64,000 bases of DNA, from contig OY978525.1 of NCBI GenBank assembly GCA_963854835.1, positions 97,543,388-97,607,387 of the forward strand. The letters run 5' to 3'. Source of the stretch: Megamerina dolium. Its lineage: Eukaryota; Arthropoda; Insecta; Diptera; Megamerinidae. Shown one piece after another: positions 26,591 through 38,039 of this stretch. The notes beneath the pieces were generated by a model that was not told where the DNA came from, did not search any database, and worked only from the letters and a program-made list of their open reading frames with translations. Positions within the stretch are counted from its first letter, which is position 1. Each line of letters begins with the position of its first letter. The translations under genes were made by a program, and so were the position numbers.

Positions 26591-28734
26591 CCATATCGAA
26601 ATACTGACCTTAAAGTTAAATTTTCGCAAAAAAATATGTCAAAAAGTCATGATTTTCAACATTGATATGATTAAATATCGCCATTGTTTTTATATACGTG
26701 TTTAAAATAGCATATAATTTATATTTTCGATATATTTGGCAATTTAAGAAAATCAATTAAATTTAAATATTAAATTTCATTGATTTCGTCGATTTATTTT
26801 GTAATTAAACAAAAAATATTTGAATATCGGCAATGTTGTGGCACTAATCACTTCAGTGTATTTGTTCAATAAATTGGACAAACAAAAAATTACTATTTTT
26901 TATATTTTCTGTACTGTTAACTTCAAATCTCTAGGTACATACTGATATGATACTGATATATAATGCTTATCGGAAGCAGAATATTTTTTGTCGCACATAG
27001 TTAAAATTTTGTTTGGGTAGAATGTTGCGCAGACTGACCAGCATCAATCGTATGCAGCACTTGTAAAAAACATGCGCATTTCACAAAATACGTAATATTC
27101 GTGCCAGCATGACACGTGTACTTGGACTTAGAGAATTAAAATTTTTAAAGTGAAGAATGAGTTTGAATTTAATTTCATGTGTCATTTTGATCAAGGCGTA
27201 GATTTACAGTAATCAATACATTTTACATTTCTCTTGGCTTAACTTGTTTTTTTTTTTATAGATTTTCAGTAGATTTTCTTAAGTGCTCCATAACCAGGGA
27301 CAAAGTTTTTGTAATTTTTCGATTTTAAACAGAATAACTTCTCCAAATTGGAATATCTTATTAAAAGGGATGTTCCCCTGAATTTAGTGAAGTAAATTCG
27401 TAAAATTGGTATGCTGAATGAGGATAGCTATTCTCGTGTCAGGTCATTCTGTTCAATCAAGAATATGGCTACTGTTGCCAAGAGTGGACGAAAATGTCGA
27501 CGATTTTGTTTTAAAAGAAAAATCATATTTTTAAATAAAGCGTATTTCGATCTTGCATATCTTGATCTTGATATTGGCTATTTTAACAAGCAAATTTCTC
27601 TTTATTTCTATACACACGAGTATAGTACGCTAAGTTTGCTGTCTTTAGCACTGCTATATAATGCAAGTGTTACACGATCACAACCAAATTTAATTATAGA
27701 AGGTTTTGAGCTAAAAGGAAACATCTCCCGTTTTTTCCCAAGTAAAAAAAATGCATTACAATAAAAGCCCAATGTATGGATTATGTGTAATTCGCTCAAT
27801 TTTTCACCAGCTGCTTTCGCTCACTTACCAACATTCGAGGATACGACATCATTTAAATATGAGTGAAATTATTTTAAAATGTGGTTTTCTTAAGGAGTCG
27901 CGAATTATTTTTAGACTTTAGTTCCTTTTGTAGCAAGTGCAGCGGTAGGTGTAGCAAAATGTATACCCTTCACCGTAAGAAGCAGACGTAAAGATTATAA
28001 ATATCTTTATGACATTCAAACCATTGCTCACTGAAGACAATGTTGAAGAAATACTCACTTGGGCAAATTAAAGTTTAGACTGTAATTGTAATATTACATT
28101 CATCTATGATTCTACTTTTATTTTTCAGAAATACTAAAAAGAGCGTCCGGCAAAAATGATTAAAAGGATTGATTACATTCGCCCAAAACGTATATGATTG
28201 AATCAAGCTGTCATTGAATCTGACAACTAGTTGATTTGATTTGGGTGAAGCGATAATTGGTGAGCTTGGAAAGAAAAAAAAAATGGAATAGGAGCCTTAA
28301 ATTATCAATCGTATAGTCCCAATGTTAATTACTAAGGAAGCAACAAAAAAATTCGGAATATTGAATAAATTTAGAAGGATCTGTATTTGAAAATACTGAT
28401 AAATTCAGTCTATGAGATGCTATAATTGTTGATAATGTTGAATGAACAATGTGCTTACAAATTTATTAGCAAAAGGGCTTTGAATATGTATGAACTTTCA
28501 AACTATAAACCAAACTAATCGCTTATCATTTATAATATCGATTTTTGATATTGAGTTTTTAATAATTTATTTGTTGGAAACTCTGCAAATATTCATGGGT
28601 ACTTTCTAAAAATGAGGACATGTAATAATTTCCATCTACATATATACACATGAATATGAAATTAGGCAACATTGAAAGAAAACTGATTAGTTAGGTAAAG
28701 AAAAAATGATACCCTTAAACTAAAAACGATTGGG

Positions 28735-28830
28735 CGAAAGCCAATTGCTTGATGATAGGTGGGCACCGTTTAGAAGAATATATATTTTTTGTTGTTATTA
28801 AATTGATCGCGGCCAGGAATCGAACTTACG
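28735..28830 (-). mobile_element. tRNA-derived SINE fragment with box B
   Basis: The minus strand contains AGTTCGATTCCTGG, a good polymerase III box B, then the family segment ending in AACGGTGCCCACCTATCATC and AGCAATTGGC. Box A and the 3' half are missing. It lies in Optix intron 1, about 120 bp from the exon 1 donor and in the same orientation as the gene. Confidence 0.7.
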
Positions 28831-28948
28831 ACTTTTGCAACAACTTTTATCGACTTTTATCGAAGTTTATCGATTATTTTAACTGATATACCTATGATAT
28901 TATGAAAACTGTCTGGCAGCGTGCACATTATGCTTTAAAGTTTCTCAC

Positions 28949-29445
28949 CTGAAGTTGCCCACATGATAAGCAACAACTGCTCTTGCCCTGAGTACTGCTT
29001 CACAATTTAATATTTCATGCATATTCGGCAAGGCCACCGGTAGACTCCAGAGAAATCTTGCCAAACGCTCAATATCGCCGGAATCTTCTAATGTTTTACA
29101 GACGATCTCCACTTGAGCGGCGGAGAAGGCGAGCGTTGGTACAGCCAATATTGGACTGGGTGCTATAATCTGATGATGATGATGATGATGTTGCTGCTGT
29201 TGTTGCTGTTGCTGTTGCTGATGGTGTTGATGATGCTGGTGGGCCGTCGTTGTTGCAAGTGCAATACCAACGGCCGTTGTTGCAGCAGCTGCAGCTGCGG
29301 CTGCTGCCGATGCAGCGGCTGCGGCAGCTGCTGCTCCTGTTGGTGTTGATGTTGGTGTTGGTATTGGTGTTGGTGTTGTTGCAGTTGGTGAGAATGTCTC
29401 TGCTGGAGGTTGCTGTTGTTTACCCTCCGTCGGTCCAACGGCCAT
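28949..29445 (-). CDS. Optix: Optix exon 1: start, low-complexity region, first half of SIX domain
   Basis: First coding exon of the Six3/Six6-class transcription factor. The start at 29445 is chosen because [10 protein letters not shown] matches the known Optix N-terminus as I recall it and AAAATGGCC is a good eukaryotic start context; the six codons upstream in frame begin only with GTG. Residues about 20-100 are low complexity: TP repeats, a long Ala run interrupted by Ser, then Gln and His runs. Conserved sequence resumes at HHQIIAPSP (about 91-98), and the SIX domain starts near residue 107 ([20 protein letters not shown]) and runs through [10 protein letters not shown]. Donor: TTCAG followed by GTGAGAAAC, leaving AG of an Arg codon completed by exon 2. 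The lineage-specific low-complexity insert is the main difference from my memory of the Drosophila protein. Confidence 0.97.
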
Positions 29446-29480
29446 TTTATTCGTTGAATCCACTGTGAACGAATTCGCAT
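29163..29480 (-). other. Overlapping upstream ORF at the Optix start
   Basis: An ATG at 29478-29480, 35 bases upstream of the Optix ATG and with A at -3, opens a 105-codon frame that overlaps the Optix start out of frame. Its peptide is just the shifted reading of the CAG/CAA region. If the transcript starts upstream of 29480 this could reduce Optix translation. A CAG at 29465-29467 could alternatively be a splice acceptor that removes the upstream ATG. Transcript data are not available. Confidence 0.35.
29165..29400 (-). repeat. Optix: CAG/CAT/GCN repeat tracts coding poly-Ala, Gln and His
   Basis: Trinucleotide tracts inside Optix exon 1. CAT units (plus strand ATGATG, 29172-29190) code six His; CAG/CAA units (29190-29220) code ten Gln; GCN units (29280-29336) code two Ala runs of 8-9 residues. 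Some are pure enough to be length-polymorphic. They keep several frames open on both strands, giving spurious open frames. Confidence 0.9.
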
Positions 29481-31575
29481 ACTATTTTGCGAGGAAAATT
29501 ATATAAAATCTGTAGCACGCTGAAGCTTGCGTTAATATTTTCTCTCTTTGTTTGTTTGTTTGTTTAATTATAGATGAGGTTTCTTTGTATTTCACGATCA
29601 CTTCTTTAGATTTAGGTTTTTCAAATGTATGAATTGAACGAATTATTCATTTATTTCTTTTTAATAATTATTATATTGATTTTATTGTAGATCGTGTTAT
29701 TGTTGCTGTCGATGTAATTTACCATTGGTAGACGAGTAACTATTGTGCGATATGTAGTTGCAATTCCTTGCAATAAAAGTCCTAAATCATGGACTTGACT
29801 ATACTAATATTTTGCGTTCTAATATTATTACTATTGTTGATGTTTAACTATTTTTTTTCACTTTAAAGCATCTGTTCAACACGATTAAAGCAGGTAGAAT
29901 GGCATAAATAATATGTAGATATATTACACAATATCACATACACATACACAAAATATTCCCAGATTTTATATACACTAGCAAAAGAAGCGTGGGTTTTCTG
30001 TTATAATTAAATTGAAACCAAGTCGAAATAGCAACTGAAACATGTAGGTGCTATACATAAATTACAATCTGCACTTGCAATGAATAGCGCGCGCACACAC
30101 ACTCACACACCACACATCTACGGGTATATACCTACACACTGTTATTGCGAATGTGTAACTTTTATTTCATCGTAACTACTGCGTGACGAAAATGTTGCAA
30201 AAACATAATCAGATTTGTAATATGTGCAAAAAAAAAAATGTCTTAAAGCAAATGCTGTGGGCGTGTTACATGAATAGTTAGGTGAAATACACATATGTAT
30301 GCACTTATCTACACCTTCACATGTATTGTATTTACAAATACACATTTATGTAGGTACAATTTGAATAGAATGTGTTAGGCATATGATATGGGTATGCATA
30401 TGATTATTAGCCACTTAGAGAACAACTATGTATTGTATGTTGTAATTATTGTTCATAGTAATGCGTTATTTTTTATTGCATTCGCGTAGTATAATTATAA
30501 GCTTTTTTACATAAAATGGCCCGCACTCAAGCCGCTATGTTGAACGCACATTTGCAAGAACTATTGAACACTCTCTAAGTACTGCGTACAACAACTACAT
30601 TAATGCTTCACATAAAAAATAGAACTTCTTAATATCATGTCAAGTTTCATTTGCTCACTAGTAACCATATCGATAGCGGTGATGGTGATAATGTGATATG
30701 ATCACATTAATTAAAACATTACACAACGGTGTTAATAAAACGACATGATCCGTTTCAATATCGGTACGTAACGTTACGGTCAAACACACATTTAAAACAC
30801 GCCACAATACCGACGGATGCTTGTTTAGTAGCAGTTTAGAAGAGGAACAGAAGATAGACAGTCATCATCACACCCGTCGTACTACGTAGAAATGAATACA
30901 ACGCATTCACAATGGCCAAGCAAAGCCAGCGCCATAAAACAACATACACCAAAATAGAAAAAAAGCACTCACTCAATCATTGACTCACTCACTCACTCCG
31001 TCACTGGTATAATCACTCAACGCAACACTACGGCTGCGGAAACAATGCTGTAACAATCTGTATATTGATATATACGAACTTGTATTCACACACATCCGCA
31101 CAATAAGCTGTAGCAATTGCAACAACAACAACAACAATAATACGTAATGCAACAAAAACATGCATATAATAGCTCTTCTCAATACAATACGCTACAAATT
31201 CAATCGAATCACAAACGACCGAAGGCGTTACCATTCGTTCGTTTGTATGTTTGACGTTCGTTCGTTGATTCTTTATTTCGTTGGTTAATTTCACCATATC
31301 GTTTACATTGTTGTCTCTTTCTTTCACACTAATCTCTATAGATGCCATCATGTGTTATGCAATATTTGCCTTGCCATATTGTTTGGTTCTTTCACACACA
31401 CATGGAGGGGCATACGAAAAATGCGCAACATTACATTAGAAACGTATGCTAATTGTGTATGCTTGATATTTTTAAACATATATACGCCATGTAGATACAT
31501 ATCCAGTTACTCTGCTGCATATATAAGAGTGTGTGAATATGTACAAAAGAAACAACAACATGCAGCTGCATCAAC

Positions 31576-31606
<31 letters not shown>

Positions 31607-32150
31607 GTAGCAATGTATCGCATATATAGAAATACACGTTGAACATGTTGATGAACAATTGAACATATGAACGAGCACATCCATTATATTAGACATAATA
31701 TATCGAGTGAACATCCATATACATATGTACATATTGTATATTCTTACAATATACATATACTGACATATAAATATATAATGTATGTAGGTACTATATATGC
31801 GTATCACCGTGTGCATATCAGGCAAAGTGGCTGTAATGAAGACAGCTGAGTTCTTTTCTGTCATTTTCCACTATTATTACGCATATAGTGTTGCCAGATG
31901 AATAATGTATAAGTATATGTAGATATTATTCGAAAATTAATATCGAATTATTAGGGGGAACTTAGACAAAGTCTGCCCCTGTACAAAATAGGTTATTTGT
32001 CCATATTTCAGTAATTGCGAGACGAGTGACTCTCTAAATGGTTTCTGTGCGCGGAGTAATGGATCAGAGGTAAGCAGTAAAACGGTATAGCACTTATCAA
32101 ATCTGGTAACCCAAAAGACATTTGTACTCAGAAAGTACAAGTACACAAGT
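29481..32150. other. Optix 5' flank, no gene recognised
   Basis: Would contain the 5' UTR, promoter and proximal regulatory DNA of Optix (inference from position). I cannot place a TATA box or initiator with confidence. Simple repeats include CACACA near 30090-30112, CACTCACTCA near 30965-31000 and AAT units at 31574-31603. Open frames in 31352-31864 are readings of such repeats. Confidence 0.5.
31574..31603. repeat. (AAT)n microsatellite
   Basis: About ten AAT units without interruption, followed by AACAGTAGC. Typical dipteran intergenic trinucleotide repeat. Confidence 0.9.
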
Positions 32151-32156
32151 TCATCA

Positions 32157-32460
32157 TGGAAAGATTAGCACCGCAACAACGCATGCAAATATTAAATTTT
32201 TATTACGAAAATCGTGATTCTGTCATCCAAACTCAAAGATCGCTACATATCGCTAATTTTATTCAGTGAGGATGCTCATTTTTGGCTCAATGGTTATGTA
32301 AACAAGCAAAATTATCGGATTTGAGTGAAGACAATTTACAAGAAATTCTTCAGATACCAATACATCCACAAAAACTTAGTGTTTGGTGGGGTTTATGAAG
32401 TGGTTGAGTCATTGATCCATACTTCTTTAAGAACGCTGCAGATCTTAGAAAAAATACTCT
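32157..32460 (+). pseudogene. Mariner-superfamily transposase relic with core deletion
   Basis: MERLAPQQRMQILNFYYENR at 32157 resembles the N-terminal DNA-binding part of a transposase family common in insects. After about 25 codons it jumps, with a frameshift, to the region before the second catalytic residue (FLAQWLCKQAKLS, SEDNLQEILQIP, HPQKLSVWWG). The segment between and the C-terminus are missing. Internal deletion of the core is typical of non-autonomous derivatives. Confidence 0.6.
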
Positions 32461-32519
32461 TAACCCGGCAGAACAGACAGAACAAAGAGAAACGTTTTTC
32501 TGTGGAGTTGTGATTATTT

Positions 32520-35500
32520 TTAATTTTTAATTTGTGAATAAATATCACAGGCCTTCAAAATCTTCAAAATCACGAACCAGGGTAGTTATTTCCTATGCAA
32601 ATTTTTTCATGTATTTCGGTTAGAACGTCTCAAAATCTTGACGTAATGGAGCAATTCCTCGGTCATTTCTGAAAATGTAGGGACATGCAAATTGGAATAG
32701 CGTCTCCGTTTTGTAATGTTCGTAATGTAATTGTAATGGAATTTTAATATTTGATTGTTGGCTAAACAACACGCTGTTCTCTATATAAAAAATTTACAGA
32801 TTTAATCTGTAGATTAAATAAACACTAAAATATATGTAGATCCAATTTTGCTTGATATTCAGTAATAGTGTGATTTTTTAATCAATTCATTGATCAATTG
32901 TTCTTTATTACTCATTTATTTTTATTTCATTTCATTTCTTCATTCATTGCCTCTTTCACCAATTTCAATCATTGGATGTTCATTTTATAGTCCAGTTTTT
33001 ATTTTGTATTGAAAACAACAACAAATTATTCATTACGTCTATAAAAAAATAGTCTCATAATCACGGCATTAGAACCAATGGGTTCACGTCAATTATGAAC
33101 AATAACGAACAGTGAATATGTTATAAAAAAAAATCTTGCGGAATCTTGATTCCGACTAATATTTTTCTCCTACTTATAAACAGCAGTTTTGTATTAATAT
33201 GGCAATACTGTTAATGGGAGTTGAAAACTGTTCATTGTTGTGCGCTGCTGTTGATGTTGCTGCTGCTGCTGCTGCTGCGACTCACCATGAAACTTCTCCA
33301 TTTTTAAAGTTAGCATTAAAAAGTTACAAAATATTATTTTTTCATTTAATTTTCGTTCTCTTTGTTGCTTTAGTTGCTGTATTGTATAGGTATATTTACA
33401 TTAGGCCGTATCACAATATACCCATACAGCGAAAAAAACAAAATCGTTTAATTGTTTTTTGTACACATACTTCGAGTTTCAGGGTTGAAAAAAAAAAAGA
33501 TTTTAAGACACCCTGTAATAAACAGCTCAATTGTTTATTCTTATAACTTCGTTTTTTTATGTCTAATATTTTCATTTATCATGGATGTGGTATATCGATG
33601 TAAAGCTGTAAACTGAAGCTATATCTGGTTCCTAAATGTCATTGTTTATTTTTTGTCAAATTCAATAAATCTCCAACGCTACTCCTGTAATTGTCATAGC
33701 AGCACAGTCTGAAAATAATGATTAAAATATTTTCAAAAATTATTTATTTAAATAAAAGTTTTGAGAATGATAAACAATTTGAGCTGTTTTTATAGGGTGT
33801 CTAAGAATAATATGTTTTCTTTCCTGAAATTCGAGGTTATTTGACATAAATATTCTATGTCAAAATTTTAAACTTTTCTTTCGTGATCGGTCTAATACAC
33901 ATATTGTACAATTCTTCATCTAATAAATAGATCTGGTAATGTATACGCCCAGCGTAAACTTTATAATTCTCCATCCACTTTGAACAGTCTTTAGAAGAAG
34001 CATAAAGGTACAATACTATTCATTATGAAAGGTAGAAGAAGAAGAAAAATAAACAAAATGTAGTTGCACAACAAAATATTTGGATATATCGAGTATACAT
34101 ATAAAAATACATAATGAACAGTGTATGTGTCAAATGGACATCAGGAGGACGAGTGAAAAAACCAAATGCACAAAAATGACAATATTTAATTGTATAAAAA
34201 GGTATTTATATTTTACAGAGATAGTATATCAAAGGATTTGTGAAAGAGAGTTACATAATTTAACAAGTAGTCTAATGAGTACGTATCCGATTCTACTGCA
34301 AAGCTTTGTATTTTCTAACGCAAAGTGTGGACATAAGCGTTGTTTCCACCGATTCATATATTCGGCATATGGCTGAGTGGCGTTGTTTTTCCCCGATTTT
34401 TACCTATTCACAGACTTATCGCTGAAAATAATTTTAAAATACCAATTTTAACAAAAATACGTAATAATTTTGACTGTTATCTGCCTGTCAATGAGCTAAT
34501 CTTCAATGAAATAGCGAGAAAACAGATAAACAGGCAAGCAGATCGATAGACAGACATGAATAAATCGACTCAGATGATAATACTCATCAATAATGAATAT
34601 ACTTGTCCATACTTGGACTTTCCAGACGCTGCTTCAGTTGGTAGTTTCAAACGGAAGCACAAACTCGGAACACCATTGACTCTTGAACATTAAAATGTTG
34701 ATCATGTACTAAAATTACACATTTAGAGTATAGAGTATGTTTATTTTCCATTTTAGCAACGCTTTGACATTCTTTAATTAGAGCATTTACCTACAGGGAA
34801 ATCATATACCGACTAACTTATTTCTATGTACATGTATGGGTGCGGATGATACAATTTAATGAAAGGAAGCTTGCCTGCAAGCCAGCCAACCAGTCAGTCG
34901 GCTAACCAACCATCTATATATGTTTCGTATATATATTAACGTATCTATTCAGCTATCTAAATTGCCAAGCAGACTGCCGGACGCAGACAATCACAACGAT
35001 TGACGACGACTAAATATAATATATCAATATGAGGCATGAAGAGAGTGTTGATGATGAATTAAACTAATGTTCATTTAAAAAAATATCTATAATTGTGTGT
35101 GTGTTTGTGTTTGTATGTTGTTTTGGTTGGGTCATCATCACTCATGTCAGGCTGACTGGCAGGCATGCAATATTCATGTAGTGGCAATGACGCTGTGATA
35201 TTGTCTGAGAGTGTTAACAGATTTGTTGTTTGCATGCCACAAGCAAATGAGGCGTACACTTTCAATGCATATATGATTATATATATAAGAGAATATTTAT
35301 ACTTATACATATATACCATACCCTTTTCTATGAGTACATACTTACATATGGATATGTACATAGGGGCATATACAACTATACATATATTATGGGTCATATC
35401 TATTTATCGTATATACATTTTTTTATGATCACCTTTTTAACTGATTGCATGTAATGTGAATGACTGCTGTTAGCCTCTGCTGCTGAAGATGGTGGTGATT

Positions 35501-36170
35501 CTAGTGGTGATATTAATGCTCCTGTTATTATTACAATGGCTTCTGCGGGCGATGATGTTTCATTTTCTCTTCGCTGATGATGTAGGAACATACAATATAT
35601 GTATATAAATATGTTCCAATACTTGTTCATATATTGTTGTTGTTCGCCTGCTGTGCGTCATTCATTGTTGCAATTTGAACAATATATTCGTAAATTCGTT
35701 CAGTTATTTTCTTTTCGTGCATTGATTGCAAAGCTATACATAACTGATAGATCACGTACACATTTACATGATTTTTCTTTTTTGTATGTACTCATACTAT
35801 ATACGTATGTCGATATAAAAATGTTACGTAACAACAGCTACAGGAGCAAACATGTTTTTCTATCATGAATCATACGAACTAGTGACATTTTAATAGTATC
35901 AAAAATCCAAATACATGATTCCAATTACTTCGAATTTAGAGAAGGCAAAAAAATGGTAGTAAGGCAGGAATGGTGTCAAAGCTTATTAAGTCTATACACT
36001 TTGTAATTAAGATTATGATATATTATTATAGGGACATGAATGCAGTTACAACATTGAACACATCCATTCCAATAGAAGAATTGAGCATACCCCGTTATTA
36101 CCACATGACTTATGAAATATAATCTGTTAAGCGTTAGTCTATGACGGGAATTCTAAATTTGTAACAGTTT
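32520..36170. other. Intergenic, no gene recognised
   Basis: AT-rich, with a GCTGCT run at 33262-33278 inside an unrecognised 115-codon plus-strand open frame (33199-33546), TGTGTG at 35094-35114, and AC/TATA-rich tracts. Nothing supports a coding gene. Confidence 0.5.
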
Positions 36171-36179
36171 TCACCATAA

Positions 36180-36840
36180 CGAAAAGCGAACGAAGGTTAT
36201 TTATTCTGCCCGTTCGGAATTAGCCGCAACGCTGCATAAAACTGTTGGAGGAGACTGCAGGAGACCGACACCGGCCGGGCTGTCCACGCATAGTTCAATC
36301 AACGAATTCCGCTCCGAAAACAAAAAATCATGGCCCGGGAAATAAATGTCACAAATCTATGAGTCGAATTATTCCAAAGGGCTTGGGACTTAGGGCTTTG
36401 AAACGCCGTACCGGATATTTGTTCACTGCAACTTTGAAAAAAAAAATCGGATGGAAAAATGCAAGCATCCTTTGGCGATGCACACTGACAACTTGCACAG
36501 AAAAATCTTCTTTACTGAAGCAAAAACTTTTATGGTGCAGGAAAAATTTAACAAACAAATAATAGGGTGTATACAAGGAAATCTAAGGAATCATCTGAAC
36601 TGAATCCACGAGTCGAAAAGGGTCATTTAAGCTAAAATCATCCAAAATAATTTAACAGCATTCATTTCCTCTGAAGAATGACAGTCCTCATTTAAACTCG
36701 CTGAATTACAAATTGTGGACAATTTTAGAGGATATGGTCTACCACAAAAGATACGCCAACATTAGGTTTTTTAAGATGCTTTGATTCGTGTAGTGAACTA
36801 TTTTTCTACCAGTACTGTTGAGCGTGTTAAATTTTGGTCA
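36180..36840 (+). pseudogene. maT-like transposase relic (Tc1/mariner superfamily)
   Basis: The N-terminal half reads GDRHRPGCPRIVQS, then IIPKGLGLRALKRRTGYLFTATLKKKIGW, the helix-turn-helix region of maT-type transposases. After about 36560 the frame is disrupted, and C-terminal sequence follows directly: NSLNYKLWTILEDMVYHKRY and ANIRFF, with the third catalytic Asp replaced by Asn. The catalytic middle is deleted. A SINE lies just beyond its end and another fragment of similar type lies at 37590-37780. Confidence 0.65.
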
Positions 36841-36844
36841 GTTG

Positions 36845-37035
36845 AGAAGAGACCTACTTATTTTAGCCGGTTCCGATCGGCAAGACCCTTGTGACATCAC
36901 TTTTTCTGTCACATATTTGTTTTAGAAGCTTTTCCATGACAAATTCTTACTTGCCGACAGGTGGGTACCGTTCGAAAGAAAAATCTTTTCAATATTAAAG
37001 TTGTGCTTCAGCCGAAGATTGACCTCACGATATAT
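36845..37035 (-). mobile_element. tRNA-derived SINE copy (body)
   Basis: The minus strand carries the family body: CGAACGGTACCCACCTGTCG, a shortened AAAGTGATGTCACAAG segment and CGGAACCGGCTAAAATAAG. GCTGAAGCACAA and a decayed box B (GGTCAATCTTC) lie at its 5' side. Box A and the terminal AAGTGCCACATATTT are absent. It sits between two maT-like fragments. Confidence 0.75.
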
Positions 37036-37589
37036 ATTTATGTCTGTAGATACTTAGGGCTACATGATTTGTTGTAACATTTTCGACATCATTGCAGAAA
37101 ATTGAACTAATGTCAAAACAAAAAGGTATGAATTAATAATGCAATAATGTCGAAAAAAAATATTTAGTATTAATATCGAAAGCTGGTGTCTAACTGATAA
37201 CTACATACATATAAAAAGTTTATACTTTTAATTTGTTTTTCCAGTATTTTTGGCGGCTGATAACCTATATGTTTCTATAAAAACGCTAAACCCTTTCAGT
37301 ATAGCTTCAGCCGTTACGATGGAATGGTCATTCGAAGGGAACCGTGAGATAGAAAGAGCTTGTATTTTTAATTTGTTTATTAAAATTGTTGAATATTACG
37401 CACTGTTAATGTGTTTGGTGATACTGGAAATATAAATGACCGTAAAAGATCTAGTTGTCATCGCACGGCTCATACGCCGCAGGCCATGAATGTTGCGAGT
37501 TTGCATATCCATCGAAATTCTGTCTACAAACAAAAAAATTGTTGTCGTGATATGTACATAACGCTGAGAGCCATGACCCGTATCATTAT

Positions 37590-37780
37590 TCAAAATTTGG
37601 TAGAAAAAATCATGTTCCAAGACAAAACATTGATATTTCATCATGACTCTCCGAATACTCCTAAAGCCAAAATATCTCAACAGTGGCTTGAATTTATTAG
37701 TACTGACTATTGGCAGTCAGATAGCTGAAATTTTAATCCGTTAAGCTAGCATTTAACCAAAAAATGTTCTGACACATGTT
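37590..37780 (+). pseudogene. maT-like transposase catalytic fragment
   Basis: Reads IFHHDSPNTPKAKISQQWLE (second catalytic Asp), then WQSDS, a stop, and NFNPL with the third catalytic position changed to Ser, followed by HLTKKC. It lacks the N-terminal half. It is probably the catalytic segment of the same family as 36180-36840 and could be its displaced middle, separated by the SINE and about 550 bp of other sequence. Confidence 0.6.
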
Positions 37781-37804
37781 GCGCGACCCGTTAAAAAGTA
37801 ATTG

Positions 37805-37980
37805 GAAAATAGCAGATGGGAAGTCATACCCCATACTCTGTATAGCCCAGACATTGACCTCTCTGAATACCACTTGTTTCGATCAAAGCTATTAAAAATT
37901 GAGCGCTTCTATTGGGCCGTAATTCATTCGCTCCGTCAAAGATGGGAAAAAGTTGTAGCTTCCGAAAGAAAATAAAAGCA
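37805..37980 (+). pseudogene. Mauritiana-like mariner C-terminal fragment
   Basis: An open frame reads WEVIPHTLYSPDIDLSEYHL, so the third catalytic Asp is Glu. LRQRWEKVVASE and a stop follow, with the usual intervening region shortened. The end is close to that of the mariner fossil at 22786-23690, indicating related families. Confidence 0.7.
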
Positions 37981-38039
37981 TCGAAGTCTGAAAAAAATCG
38001 TTTAAAATGTACTTCTACCCCCAATCTCTTTCCAGATAG

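Larger units (their letters stand above)
18362..28948 (-). other. Optix: Optix intron 1 (10.6 kb)
   Basis: Donor GTGAGAAAC at the 28948 side, acceptor TTTGACAG at 18362-18369. It is filled with transposon relics listed separately (RTE, SINE, two mariner fossils, minisatellite). The spaces between them (19260-20360, 20600-22780, 24000-25680, 26600-28730) hold AT-rich sequence where I see no gene. A 117-codon plus-strand open frame at 27411-27764 lacks recognisable motifs. Confidence 0.85.

Noticed and set aside
27411..27764. 117-codon plus-strand open frame in Optix intron 1
   Set aside because: No recognisable motif and AT-rich codon use; likely chance, although a short unknown gene cannot be excluded.
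29113..29349. Plus-strand open frames rich in Met/Leu or Cys/Ser over Optix exon 1
   Set aside because: Antisense readings of the poly-Gln, His and Ala codon tracts.
33199..33546. 115-codon plus-strand open frame with an Ala run and a hydrophobic stretch
   Set aside because: The Ala run is a GCT microsatellite and the hydrophobic part is T-rich sequence; no gene features around it.
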